Shown one piece after another: positions 53,302 through 62,670 of a DNA stretch of 64,000 nt. How positions within the stretch are numbered: the stretch's first letter is position 1; each line of letters begins with the position of its first letter. The stretch comes from Swaminathania salitolerans. Lineage in GTDB: Bacteria > Pseudomonadota > Alphaproteobacteria > Acetobacterales > Acetobacteraceae. The translations under genes were made by a program, and so were the position numbers. The notes under the pieces are model-generated. The model had not been told where the DNA came from. It saw nothing but the letters and a program-made list of their open reading frames with translations, and made no database searches. The stretch covers positions 186,001 through 250,000 of the forward strand of contig NZ_BJVC01000001.1 of NCBI RefSeq assembly GCF_007988945.1. Reading direction: 5' to 3'.

Positions 53302-54741
53302 ATGTCTGCTTTGCGCTCTCCCTCGTCATATGCGGCGCATGTTCATCGGCTCCTTGCAGCGACGACCATGGTCTGGTGCGTCCTGCCGGTTTCCGATGCA
53401 CAGGCCCAGTATCGCGGGCCTGTCTCGAGGTCCGCACCGCTTTTCGAACTCGATACGCCGACGTCTTTCGCAAATACACCCTTCACGCCGAAGGTGGAGA
53501 ACAGCGTCGAAGCCTGGGGGACTCTGGTCAGAAAGCTCAATGAAAAAGGTATAGGCATCGTCGTGGATTATACCTCCGAGAGCGCCATAGCTCTCGACAC
53601 GGCGCATGCCGGCGATGCCGCTTATGCCCATCAGATCGGTGCCGAACTCGATCTTGACTGGGGTCGTCTCGTCGGATGGCAGGGGCTGCGGACCCACGCC
53701 GTGTTCGTGAACCGGGCCGGCCACAATCTGGCAGCGGATCTAGGGGATCATTCGCTGAATGGATATCAGGAGATTTTCGGGTCCGGTGGCGATGTGGGGG
53801 TCAAGCTGGTTTATGTCTATGCGACGCAGAACCTGCTCCGCAATCATATGCAGATTGCCATGGGGAAGATGCCCGTCAATATCGATTTCGCAAACTCGCC
53901 GCTTTACTGCGTTTTCATGAATAAATCGAATTGCGGCGTGCCCAAGTCTCTCACCAGGAACGACGCCGGATTTGCGACCTATCCCGGATCCGTCTGGGGT
54001 GGACGCGTGCGCTACTGGCCCGATAGCGGCGTCTACGCCCAGACCGGTGTGTATGGGGTCAATCCCGATCTGAACACGAACCGCTACGACAGATCCGGTT
54101 TTCGTATGGGAACCAGTCTGTACACTGGGGTTTATGTGCCGGTCGAGTTCGGGTGGATACCCTCTTTCGGAAAGAACCACCTCGTCGGACATTACAAATT
54201 CGGTGTCGCCTACGACTCGTCGAATTATCCGGATCTGTATTTCGATACCGATATGAACTCCGCAGTGCAGTCCGGGAAGCCGCATCGCCAGACGAACGGC
54301 AAGACGCAATTATGGCTCGAGGCGGATCAGATGATCGTCCGCCATGGAGACGGTCCCTTGCATGGAACCTACATACTTGCCGGGATGACACGAGGGCAGG
54401 AGAATAACAGTCCCTACGGTTTTCAGGTCTTTGCGGGTCTTGTCGATCGCGGGTTCTTCAAAAGGCGTCCGAAAGATACGATCGGCGTCGAATGGTCGGA
54501 AACCTTTGCAAGTTCATCCCTGATCGCTGCCCAATGGGAGCGCTATCGCAAGGGGGATCCCCTTCCGGGGAACGCGACCTATCCCCAGAGCCATCTCATG
54601 ACGCTGGAAGCGACCTACGCCTTCCAGCTCTATAAAGGCGTGTCGGTGCAGCCCGATTATCAGCATATCTGGCGCACGAACCTGCAACGGAACAAACCGC
54701 AGGTCGATGTTATCGGCCTGAGACTGCACGCTGTCCTGTAG
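53302..54741 (+). CDS. oprB: OprB family carbohydrate-selective porin
   Basis: A 479-residue outer-membrane porin. The signal peptide ends DAQAQ, then come the helical NSVEAWGTLVRKLNEKGIGIVVDYTSE and barrel strands such as GVKLVYVYATQNLL, the conserved MPVNIDFANSPLYCVFMN and SVWGGRVRYWP. The C-terminal QPDYQHIWRTN…VIGLRLHAVL ends the barrel. OprB porins let glucose and other sugars into the periplasm. It is divergent from the sugar dehydrogenase operon and probably feeds it. The start at ATG 53302 has a weak ribosome-binding site; GTG 53251 is an alternative. Confidence 0.92.
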   Translation: MSALRSPSSYAAHVHRLLAATTMVWCVLPVSDAQAQYRGPVSRSAPLFELDTPTSFANTPFTPKVENSVEAWGTLVRKLNEKGIGIVVDYTSESAIALDTAHAGDAAYAHQIGAELDLDWGRLVGWQGLRTHAVFVNRAGHNLAADLGDHSLNGYQEIFGSGGDVGVKLVYVYATQNLLRNHMQIAMGKMPVNIDFANSPLYCVFMNKSNCGVPKSLTRNDAGFATYPGSVWGGRVRYWPDSGVYAQTGVYGVNPDLNTNRYDRSGFRMGTSLYTGVYVPVEFGWIPSFGKNHLVGHYKFGVAYDSSNYPDLYFDTDMNSAVQSGKPHRQTNGKTQLWLEADQMIVRHGDGPLHGTYILAGMTRGQENNSPYGFQVFAGLVDRGFFKRRPKDTIGVEWSETFASSSLIAAQWERYRKGDPLPGNATYPQSHLMTLEATYAFQLYKGVSVQPDYQHIWRTNLQRNKPQVDVIGLRLHAVL

Positions 54742-54774
54742 ATAGCGCCGATATCGGTGTCGTCCGGTATCGCC

Positions 54775-54838
54775 ACCGGACCGGTCGGGCGGATCCGGTT
54801 ATCCCGTTCGTCTTCGCGCGGGACCGGGAGTTTTTTTT
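54775..54838 (+). terminator. Terminator after the OprB gene
   Basis: ACCGGA…TCCGGT (54775-54799) and TCCCG…CGGGA (54802-54823) hairpins are followed by a run of eight T (54831-54838). Stem strength is modest, but the T-run and position support intrinsic termination. Confidence 0.5.
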
Positions 54839-54863
54839 CAGCACGGGGCTGCCGATACGCCAG

Positions 54864-55730
54864 TCATGAACCGCGTCCGGCGCCCCGGGCGTTTTGCTGC
54901 GCCCATTCCGCGAGGGTCAGCAACCCGGGATAGGTGCGCCGCAGGGCCTGGATGTCGGCGCGGAACCCGTCTCGTGCGATCCACGCGAACATCAGCCGGA
55001 AATCCTCGGGCAGGCGCGCCAGCATCATGCCGGGCAGCGTGAAGCCCCGGCTCGGACGTGCACCGGATGCCCTGAGAACGGATGCAGCCGATCCGGGCGT
55101 CACGCTGTCTCCGGCAAGCTCGATCGACTGGCCGATATAGCGGTCGCGGCGTTCGAAGGCCTCGGCTGCAAACCATCCCACATCCTGCACCGAGACGAGC
55201 TGCATCGTCTGGTCCGGACGGAGGAAGGTCTTCATCATGGAGAGCATGGTGAGACGGAATACCGCACCCGAGAAATTTTCCATGAAGGCCGCCGGACGCA
55301 AGATCGTCGCAGGCAGTCCCAGATCTGCGATATGTCGCTCGATCGCCCTCTTGCTTTCGAAATGCGGCACACCGCTCTCTCTTTCCACACCCCCGGCGGA
55401 ACACTGGACGAAATGGCGCACGCCGTGCTCGGCCGCGAGGCGTGCGAGCCTCTTTCCCTGTCGTTCCTCTCCGGCAGGCCCGATCTTCATGGGCGACTGA
55501 ACCGACAGAACGCCGCTGACATCGGTAAGCGCCGCGTGCAGGGATCGCTCGTCATCGAGATCGCCCTGAGCGAGCGCGACGCCGCTCCGTGCCAGCGCGA
55601 CCGCTTTCGGGGCCTGCGGGTTGCGGACGAGCGCGCGTATCCGGCCATATCCGCGGCGCTGCAGCGCGCGGATCGTGGCTCCTCCCTGCTGTCCGGTGGC
55701 CCCCGTGATCAGAACGATTGGTTTGGACAT
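54864..55730 (-). CDS. NmrA-like NAD(P)-binding protein
   Basis: A 288-residue atypical SDR of the NmrA/HSCARG group. The N-terminal loop is VLITGATGQQGGATIRAL, with GDLDDERSLHAAL and HFVQCSAGGVERESGVPHFESKRAIE, where the Tyr of the classical YxxxK is not conserved. It then has ILRPAAFMENF. These proteins bind NADP(H) and act as redox sensors or quinone/isoflavone-type reductases. The gene is divergent from a LysR gene across a 96-bp region containing a 7-bp palindrome, so it is the probable target of that regulator. Confidence 0.9.
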   Translation of the reverse strand: MSKPIVLITGATGQQGGATIRALQRRGYGRIRALVRNPQAPKAVALARSGVALAQGDLDDERSLHAALTDVSGVLSVQSPMKIGPAGEERQGKRLARLAAEHGVRHFVQCSAGGVERESGVPHFESKRAIERHIADLGLPATILRPAAFMENFSGAVFRLTMLSMMKTFLRPDQTMQLVSVQDVGWFAAEAFERRDRYIGQSIELAGDSVTPGSAASVLRASGARPSRGFTLPGMMLARLPEDFRLMFAWIARDGFRADIQALRRTYPGLLTLAEWAQQNARGAGRGS

Positions 55731-55803
55731 CTCCGCCCTCCTTGTTGAATGTCAGGTTAGGCCGTTCCTGCTTTGCAGATCAGGGGGAGTATCGTAGACA
55801 GGG

Positions 55804-55821
55804 CGTTCCATTTCTGGAACG
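55804..55821. promoter_or_regulatory. Palindrome between the nmrA-like and lysR genes
   Basis: CGTTCCA-TTTC-TGGAACG, perfect 7-bp arms with a 4-nt spacer, ends 5 nt before the lysR start (55827). It resembles the TTCC-N-GGAA boxes at 45651 and 47722 but has a spacing of N6 instead of N5 between TTCC and GGAA. Confidence 0.6.
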
Positions 55822-55826
55822 ATGCC

Positions 55827-56711
55827 ATGAACTCGGACGACCTCCGCACTTTCGTGAGAATTGCCGATTCCATGAGCCTCAGCACGGCCGCGCGTGTCGG
55901 GGCTACGCCGAAATCGTCGCTGAGCCGCAGCTTGTCCCGTCTCGAGAGCGAGATCGGGGCAAAGCTTTTCGAGCGCGGCCCGCGAGTCCTGAGGCTGACG
56001 GAGGCCGGCCGGATCCTGCTGATTCACGCAAGACGCATCATGGACGATCTCAGCGAGGCCGAGGCCGCGCTCGACGGCGTGACCGGACAGCCCCGCGGTC
56101 TTCTGAAAATCAGCGCGGCGACCACGTTCGCGATCGGTCTGATCGCGCCGATGCTGCCCGAATTCCTGCGTTGCTATCCCGAGCTGCGCGTTCATCTCGA
56201 GGCCGAGAACCGGCTTGCCGATCTGGCGAATGAGGATGTCGACGTTGCGATCCGTATCGGTGCCATGCGGGATTCCGATCTGATTGCCCGTAAACTTGGC
56301 GGCATTGCCTTATGGCCATGTGCCAGTCCGTCCTATCTTTCACGGAATGGCACGCCGGTCGTGCCGTCCGATCTTGCCGGTCACACCCTGATCGGATGGA
56401 GCGACCAACCCTCGATCTGGCGCTTTCACGATCATGCCAATCGTGAAAGCCGCGTCTCCGTCGGAGTCGGAACCGTCGTTCCGGAGCCCGCCGTGCTGCA
56501 AATCCTGCTCGAACAGGGCGGGGGCATAGGGCGACTCCCCGCTTTCATCGCCCGGCCCGCCGTCGCGCAGGGGAGGCTCGTGCACCTGCTTGCCGGTTTC
56601 AGGACGGAAATCGTCGAGGCTCATGCGGTTTATGCGGCGCATCGAAGCCTGTCGACCAAGGTTCGCGTTTTCGTCGATGCGCTGCGGACCCATCTGATGA
56701 CGCCCCCATAG
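55827..56711 (+). CDS. LysR family regulator
   Basis: A 294-residue LysR-type regulator. The winged helix is MNSDDLRTFVRIADSMSLSTAARVGATPKSSLSRSLSRLE, and the effector domain begins GLLKISAATTFAIGLIAPMLPEFL. It is the same length as, and visibly similar to, the LysR at 47741 (both have RLxVSAATTFA-type effector starts), so the two may be paralogues with related boxes. It is divergent from the NmrA-like gene, which it probably controls. Confidence 0.92.
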   Translation: MNSDDLRTFVRIADSMSLSTAARVGATPKSSLSRSLSRLESEIGAKLFERGPRVLRLTEAGRILLIHARRIMDDLSEAEAALDGVTGQPRGLLKISAATTFAIGLIAPMLPEFLRCYPELRVHLEAENRLADLANEDVDVAIRIGAMRDSDLIARKLGGIALWPCASPSYLSRNGTPVVPSDLAGHTLIGWSDQPSIWRFHDHANRESRVSVGVGTVVPEPAVLQILLEQGGGIGRLPAFIARPAVAQGRLVHLLAGFRTEIVEAHAVYAAHRSLSTKVRVFVDALRTHLMTPP

Positions 56712-57041
56712 CGCTCATTCCCTCGTCTTTCATGCGCGTATGGTGGAACGAAAAGCGGATCGACGCCGCGTAGTGCGGGGTGCACGTCCCTCCCGGTCCG
56801 CTCCGATGAGCGGCGCCCCGGTCGGGATGCAAATAGTTCTCATGTCGTTTTATTCTGATATCGGATCAGTTTGACGCGAGATCGAATCTGCTGTTAGGAT
56901 CCAGAAAAAGAGCCACATCGCGTCAATGGCGGCGTCGGGGCAGGGTGGCGATCCATATCGAACTCAGGGCCAAGGAAGACCCTGATGCCGTGAAGGCTTG
57001 ACCGGCAAGTCCCGAGGGCGTGCCGTCATCTGGAAACCGCC
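56712..57041 (+). promoter_or_regulatory. Leader of the nitrate assimilation operon
   Basis: 330 bases without a gene. An AT-richer patch at 56825-56880 probably holds the promoter. Downstream, TCAGGG (56964-56969) and CCCTGA (56980-56985) form a hairpin with a 10-nt loop, followed by smaller GCC-GTGAA-GGC and CTTG-ACCGG-CAAG stems. Long structured leaders before nas operons are often bound by NasT/NasR-type ANTAR antiterminators. That assignment is a guess from position; no clear sigma-54 site was found. Confidence 0.35.
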
Positions 57042-58247
57042 ATGGACAGGGCTTTTTTCAAATCCGGTCATCTTCCGACCCTGATCGCTGCCTTCCTCTA
57101 TTTCGATATTTCCTTCATGGTCTGGGTTCTTCTGGGGCCGCTCGGCATTGCGATTTCCCATGCCCTGCATCTGAATGCGAGCCAGAAGGGTCTGCTCGTC
57201 GCAACACCGGTACTGGCAGGGGCAGGATTTCGGGTCGTGCTCGGCGCCTGCGTGGATCTGTTCGGCGCCCGTCGCACTGCGATCGTCGCCCAGATCGTTG
57301 TCATCGCCGGGCTGATGGTGACCTGGTTTCTCGCGCCCTCATCCTATGGGGCCATGTTTCCGGTCGCGTTGCTGCTCGGGGTGGCGGGCGCCTCCTTTGC
57401 CGTCGCGCTGCCTCTGGTGTCCGGCTGGTATCCTCCGCAATATCAGGGGACGGCGCTCGGCATTGCCGGCGCAGGGAATTCGGGCACGGCTCTGGCGGCG
57501 CTCATCGCTCCGGTGCTTGCGGTGAAGCTCGGCTGGGTGAATGTGCTCGGGCTTGCCGTTCTGCCGCTTCTTCTGGTGCTGATCGTCTTCGTCATGCTTG
57601 CAAAGGAGCCACCGAAGCGACGCGTCTCGGGCGGCTTGCGCGCATGGCTGCCCCTGCTGCACGCGCGCGGTGCCTGGACGTTGATGGGGATCTACGCCGT
57701 CACATTTGGCGGTTTCGTGGGGCTGGCCTCGTTTCTGACCATCTATTTCAACGATCAATATGGCCTCGGACCTGCGACCGCCGGGTTCTGTACCGCCGTG
57801 ATCGTGTTTGCCGGGTCTTTCGTGCGTCCGCTGGGTGGGGCGCTGGCCGACCGGATCGGGGGAACCCGCGCCCTGTCCATTCTCTTTGCTGCTGCCTGCA
57901 TCGTCTATCTGTCGATCGGGCTCGGTCTGCCGTCCTTCCTGCTTGCGCTGCTTGCTTTCTTCGTCGGCATGATGGCTCTGGGTCTTGCGAACGGGGCTCT
58001 CTTCCAGCTCGTTCCGACCTGGTTTCCGAACTCCGTCGGTATCCTGACCGGACTCGTCGGTATGAGCGGCGGTATCGGCGGATTCTGTCTGCCGGTTCTC
58101 CTGGGTACGATCCGTCATGCCACGGGAGGATATGGGGCGGCCTTCCTTCTGTTCGCGGCTTTCACCTTCCTCGGGCTTCTGACCTGCCTTGCATCGCGCG
58201 CGCGTCCGGCAGCCGCCCGGAACGCCGTCTCCGGGGGACAGGCATGA
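57042..58247 (+). CDS. MFS nitrate/nitrite transporter, NarK/NasA type
   Basis: A 401-residue major facilitator of the nitrate/nitrite porter family. The family motif residues lie in helix 5 (GIAGAGNSGTALAALIAP) and helix 11 (GLVGMSGGIGGFCLPVLLG), the two Gly-rich nitrate signatures. The N-terminus has FLYFDISFMVWVLLGPL. It imports nitrate for assimilation, as shown by the linked reductases. Its stop overlaps the start of the next gene by 4 bp. Confidence 0.93.
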   Translation: MDRAFFKSGHLPTLIAAFLYFDISFMVWVLLGPLGIAISHALHLNASQKGLLVATPVLAGAGFRVVLGACVDLFGARRTAIVAQIVVIAGLMVTWFLAPSSYGAMFPVALLLGVAGASFAVALPLVSGWYPPQYQGTALGIAGAGNSGTALAALIAPVLAVKLGWVNVLGLAVLPLLLVLIVFVMLAKEPPKRRVSGGLRAWLPLLHARGAWTLMGIYAVTFGGFVGLASFLTIYFNDQYGLGPATAGFCTAVIVFAGSFVRPLGGALADRIGGTRALSILFAAACIVYLSIGLGLPSFLLALLAFFVGMMALGLANGALFQLVPTWFPNSVGILTGLVGMSGGIGGFCLPVLLGTIRHATGGYGAAFLLFAAFTFLGLLTCLASRARPAAARNAVSGGQA

Positions 58248-59767
58248 GGACGTGCCTGTGTGCGCTGTCCTCGCTTCCGGCCTTTCTTGCAATCTTCCCT
58301 GCCCGGGCAGCAGCCCCGCCTTATGGCGTTTTCAGCAAGGGCGATGGCGCAGCAGCGGGATTCGGAACGGTCGGCGGCTTCGGGCAGGTGTCCTGGGCGC
58401 AGGACTGGTCCACGATCACGACGCCCCCGGGTCGCAAGCGCCCCTATGACGGATTCGCGCGCCTGAAGAACCTGTCGCTGAGTGACAAGGCGTATATCCG
58501 GATCAGTTTTTCCGGCGAGGAACGGCTGCGATATGTCTTCGAAAACCGTCCCCTGATGGGTACGGCAGGCAAGACGAACGCGTCCCGTCTTCTGCTTCGC
58601 AGCCAGTACGGCGCGGATCTGTCCGTCGGGAAACATGTCCGGGCCTATGCGGAGTTCCTGCAGGCTTTCGCCGGTGGCGCGCATTATTATGGCTATCAGA
58701 GCGGGACACAGCGCGTGCGGCTGGATCTGCAACAGGGCATCCTGGAGATTCGCGGTACCGTGCTGGGGGCGAAGGCGGGCGTGATCGGCGGTCGGCAGGT
58801 GTTTCTCGACGCGCCCGTTTCCATGCAATCCGCGCGCGATCTGACCAATGCGCAGCTGACATGGGACGGCGTGCGCGGCTATGCGATCTGGAAGCGGACA
58901 CGGCTCGACCTGTTCGATTTCGCGCAGACCGACAAGCGCCCTGTCGGCGTTTTTTCAGACGGGACGAATTACGCGGCACGGATGTTCGGGGGATACAGCT
59001 CGACGGCTCTTCCGGGTTTCAGCCTGTGGGGCAAACCGGGACAGCTCTTCGCGGATCTGTTCTATATCGGATATCTCTTTTCCGGGCCTCTTGCCGCCCA
59101 GCCGCTTCCCGCACCGGGGCGGGCGCAAGCCGCATCGAGCCGGCGCGACAATATAGGGGCACGCCTCTGGGGCAAGGCCGGTCCGATCACGGTCAATCTG
59201 ACTGGTGTGTTTCAGGGCGGTCGATATCGTCCGGCCGACCGGCTCTTGCCGGGCCGGGCCGTGCGGGCCTATGCCGTCAATGCAGCTGTATTGTACGCTG
59301 CGCCGGACAAGGCCTGGAAGCCCAGTCTGGGCATACAGGCAGATCTGTTTTCCGGCGGCTCCTTTCGATCGCAAGGCGGCGCCGTCGGCACCTTTGCCGC
59401 GCCGTATTTCCCGCTTCCCTATTATAACGATGTGACCCTCTCGCTTACATCGCAAAATCTGGTCGGTGCAGGGCCGTCATTCGATCTGGCTCCCTCTGCG
59501 ACGTTTCACATCAAGTTTCATCTTCCGTTTTTCTGGCGCGAGAGCACAGATGATGCTGTCTATGCTGTGGGCAAGACCTATGCCTGGCGCGACACGCTCT
59601 CAGGCGGTTATATCGGCACCATACCCCAGGCCCAGCTCGCCTGGAATTTCGCGCCGCACTGGGCCTGGACACAGGATCTCGCGGGCTTTTCCGCGTCGCA
59701 TGCCATGCGTCGGGCAGGTGCCCGCAGCGGCGCATTCGTCATGCAGACCATGATGCTCAAGTTCTGA
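58244..59767 (+). CDS. Alginate-export-type outer-membrane beta-barrel protein
   Basis: A 507-residue outer-membrane protein with signal peptide (MRTCLCALSSLPAFLAIFPARA). It has the domain pattern of the alginate-export family: SDKAYIRISFSGEERLRYVFENR, LLLRSQYGADLSVGKHVRAYAEF, VIGGRQVFLDAP, and aromatic-ended strands to a terminal Phe (TMMLKF). In nitrate operons such channels are thought to pass nitrate or nitrite across the outer membrane. That role is inferred from the 4-bp overlap with the NarK-type gene and the 16-nt gap to nirB. Confidence 0.85.
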   Translation: MRTCLCALSSLPAFLAIFPARAAAPPYGVFSKGDGAAAGFGTVGGFGQVSWAQDWSTITTPPGRKRPYDGFARLKNLSLSDKAYIRISFSGEERLRYVFENRPLMGTAGKTNASRLLLRSQYGADLSVGKHVRAYAEFLQAFAGGAHYYGYQSGTQRVRLDLQQGILEIRGTVLGAKAGVIGGRQVFLDAPVSMQSARDLTNAQLTWDGVRGYAIWKRTRLDLFDFAQTDKRPVGVFSDGTNYAARMFGGYSSTALPGFSLWGKPGQLFADLFYIGYLFSGPLAAQPLPAPGRAQAASSRRDNIGARLWGKAGPITVNLTGVFQGGRYRPADRLLPGRAVRAYAVNAAVLYAAPDKAWKPSLGIQADLFSGGSFRSQGGAVGTFAAPYFPLPYYNDVTLSLTSQNLVGAGPSFDLAPSATFHIKFHLPFFWRESTDDAVYAVGKTYAWRDTLSGGYIGTIPQAQLAWNFAPHWAWTQDLAGFSASHAMRRAGARSGAFVMQTMMLKF

Positions 59768-59783
59768 GAAGGACATTCCGGAC

Positions 59784-62669
59784 ATGACCGACAAGACCAA
59801 TCTCATCATCATCGGCAATGGCATGGTTGGCCATTACTGTGCGGAGCAGCTCGTCGGTCACGGGCTGCATGAGAGCCATCATATCCATGTATTCGGAGCC
59901 GAGCGTCATGTGGCCTATGATCGGGTGCATCTGACCGAATACATGACCGGACAGGACGCCCTGTCTCTTCGCCTGCACCGGGAAGGCTTTCATGAAACGC
60001 ACGGTATCGCGCTTCATCTCGGTGTGGCTGTAACGGCGATCGACCGTGAGGCGTGTCTGGTTCGCACCGCGGAAGGAGATTTTCCCTACGAGACGCTGGT
60101 GATCGCGACGGGTTCCTTTCCTTTCGTGCCAGCCGTGCCGGGCAATGCGGGGACAGCGGGTCTCGTCTACCGTACGCTCGATGACCTCGATGCAATCCGC
60201 GAGGCGTCGCAGGGTGCAAGGCACGGGGTCGTGATCGGTGGGGGGCTTCTGGGTCTCGAAGCCGCCAACGCGATCAGGTCGCTCGGACTGGATGTGGCGG
60301 TCGTCGAATTCGCCCCGCGTCTGATGCCGGTTCAGCTCGATGAGGATGGCGGCCGGGCCCTGCGTCACAGGATCGAGCGTATGGGGATCGATGTGCGCGT
60401 CGCGCATGCAACGCAGGCCATCGAGCCGGGAGAGACCCTGAGGCACAAGCTGGTCTTTGCAGACGGATCGACGCTCGAGACCGATCTCGTCGTATTCTCT
60501 GCCGGTATCCGGCCCAATGACGGGCTTGCGCGCGAATGCGGACTTGCGATCGGCCCGCGCGGAGGGATCGCGGTGGACGATCGGTGTTGCACAGTCGATC
60601 CGCATATCTTCGCCATTGGCGAATGTGCGTCCTGGCAGGCGCGCGTGTTCGGTCTCGTTGCCCCGGGTTATACCATGGCGCGCACGGCCGCAGCCGTCAT
60701 CGCGGGAGAGGAGGCGGTTTTCTCCGGGGCGGATATGTCCACGAAGCTGAAACTGCTCGGTGTGGATGTCGGTTCGATCGGCGATGCACAGGGTGCCGAA
60801 CCCGGATCGACCAGCTATCGCTTCGTCGGAGAGGCGGAGGGCGCCTATCGTCGCCTCGTGATCTCTGCCGATGGCAAACGTGTCACCGGTGCCGTTCTGG
60901 TTGGCGACAATTCCTATTACGATACGATCCTGCAATTCGTGCAGAATGCGATCCGGCCGCCTGCCGATCCGGCCGCCCTGATCCTGCCACGCGGCGAGGG
61001 GGCAGCGCTTCTCGGGTCCGATTCCCTTCCCGATACGGCGACGATCTGCTCCTGCCATAACGTCACCAAAGGCGCGATCAGCGCCGCCATCGACGGAGGA
61101 TGTCTGGATCTTGCGGCCCTCAAGGCGCAGACCAGGGCCGCAACCGGCTGCGGCGGGTGCGTCGGACTGCTCAAATCCGTATTCGAGACCGAGATATCGG
61201 CGCGCGGGATCGAGGTCGATCATTCCCTTTGCGAGCATTTTTCCCATACGCGGCAGGAGCTCTACGCGCTGGTCCGGGTGCACGATATCCGGACATTCGA
61301 CGCGCTGATGGAAAGATACGGCAATGGCGGGCTGGGCTGCGATATCTGCAAGCCCACCGTCGGATCGATCATGGCATCTGCCTGGAACAGGCCGATCACC
61401 GATCCTGCCTATATTCCGCTGCAGGACACGAATGACACGTTCATGGCCAATATGCAGAAGAACGGTACCTATTCGGTCATGCCGCGTATCGCGGGGGGAG
61501 AGATCACGCCGGACAAACTCATCGTCCTCGGACAGGTCGGCAAGAAATACGGGCTCTACACCAAGATCACCGGCGGTCAGCGTATCGACCTGTTCGGCGC
61601 GCAGATTCATCAGCTTCCGGATATCTGGGCCGAGCTGATCGATGCAGGCTTCGAGACGGGGCACGCCTATGGCAAATCGACCCGCACCGTCAAATCCTGT
61701 GTGGGCAGCACATGGTGTCGCTACGGCGTGCAGGACAGTGTCGGCCAGGCGCTCGACCTCGAAAACCGGTACAAGGGCCTGCGCAGCCCGCACAAGCTGA
61801 AATTCGCCGTCTCGGGATGCACGCGCGAATGCGCGGAAGCGCAAAGCAAGGATGTCGGCGTGATCGCCACGGAAAATGGCTGGAACCTTTATGTCTGCGG
61901 CAATGGGGGCATGCGCCCGCGCCATGCGGAACTCTTCGCGACCGATCTCGATTCCGCAACCCTCGTCCGGTACATCGATCGCTTCCTGATGTTCTACATC
62001 CGCACCGCAGACAAGCTTCAGCGCACGTCTGTATGGCGTGAGACCCTCGAAGGCGGGCTCGATTATCTCAGGGACGTCATCATCAGGGACAGTCTGGGCA
62101 TCGCGGACGAACTCGAGCGACAGATGCAGAGTGTCGTGGACAGCTATCAATGCGAATGGCGCGATGCGCTTTCGGATCGGGACAAGCTCAAGCGGTTCCG
62201 GACCTTCGTCAATGACGCGCGACCCGATCCGGACGTCCGGACCGAGGCCGAGCGCGATCAGGTCAGACCCGCCCGAAATGCTTCCGGCGGAAGCGTCTGC
62301 AGCGGTCCGCATGACTGGCAGACGCTGTGTGAGGAGACCGATCTCGTTCCCGGTTCCGGGGTGGTTGCGTGGTGGGAGGGCGCACAGGTGGCCCTGTTCC
62401 AGCTGCCTGCGACGAAGGACATGCCTGCACGGATTTTCGCCATAGACAATCACGATCCGTTTTCGAAGGCCAATGTGATCGGACGCGGTATCGTCGGCGA
62501 TCTGAAGGGGGAGATCGTGGTGGCGTCCCCCCTCTACAAGCAGCATTTCCGCCTGCGTGACGGGATGTGCCTTGAAGACGAGCGCGTTTCCCTGCGCGTA
62601 TGGGATGCCCGGATCGCCGGGGGGCGTGTCCAGATCCGTGCAAGGGAGCCGGTCCTGGCGCAGGTCTGA
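59784..62669 (+). CDS. nirB: Assimilatory NADH nitrite reductase, NirB-NirD fusion
   Basis: A 961-residue enzyme. Residues 1-400 form the FAD/NADH module (LIIIGNGMVGHYCAEQL, VVIGGGLLGLEAANAI). Near 415-470 is a BFD-like 2Fe-2S domain (CSCHNVTKGAIS, CGGCVGLL). The sulfite/nitrite reductase half-domains hold the siroheme-4Fe-4S ligands CVGSTWC and CTRECAEA (about 633-685). Residues about 845-961 are a NirD domain (DWQTLCEETDLVPGSGVVAWWEG, IVVASPLYKQHFRL) fused in frame. It reduces nitrite to ammonium in the cytoplasm with NADH. In many bacteria NirD is a separate gene; here no separate nirD follows. Confidence 0.95.
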   Translation: MTDKTNLIIIGNGMVGHYCAEQLVGHGLHESHHIHVFGAERHVAYDRVHLTEYMTGQDALSLRLHREGFHETHGIALHLGVAVTAIDREACLVRTAEGDFPYETLVIATGSFPFVPAVPGNAGTAGLVYRTLDDLDAIREASQGARHGVVIGGGLLGLEAANAIRSLGLDVAVVEFAPRLMPVQLDEDGGRALRHRIERMGIDVRVAHATQAIEPGETLRHKLVFADGSTLETDLVVFSAGIRPNDGLARECGLAIGPRGGIAVDDRCCTVDPHIFAIGECASWQARVFGLVAPGYTMARTAAAVIAGEEAVFSGADMSTKLKLLGVDVGSIGDAQGAEPGSTSYRFVGEAEGAYRRLVISADGKRVTGAVLVGDNSYYDTILQFVQNAIRPPADPAALILPRGEGAALLGSDSLPDTATICSCHNVTKGAISAAIDGGCLDLAALKAQTRAATGCGGCVGLLKSVFETEISARGIEVDHSLCEHFSHTRQELYALVRVHDIRTFDALMERYGNGGLGCDICKPTVGSIMASAWNRPITDPAYIPLQDTNDTFMANMQKNGTYSVMPRIAGGEITPDKLIVLGQVGKKYGLYTKITGGQRIDLFGAQIHQLPDIWAELIDAGFETGHAYGKSTRTVKSCVGSTWCRYGVQDSVGQALDLENRYKGLRSPHKLKFAVSGCTRECAEAQSKDVGVIATENGWNLYVCGNGGMRPRHAELFATDLDSATLVRYIDRFLMFYIRTADKLQRTSVWRETLEGGLDYLRDVIIRDSLGIADELERQMQSVVDSYQCEWRDALSDRDKLKRFRTFVNDARPDPDVRTEAERDQVRPARNASGGSVCSGPHDWQTLCEETDLVPGSGVVAWWEGAQVALFQLPATKDMPARIFAIDNHDPFSKANVIGRGIVGDLKGEIVVASPLYKQHFRLRDGMCLEDERVSLRVWDARIAGGRVQIRAREPVLAQV

Positions 62670-62670
62670 C

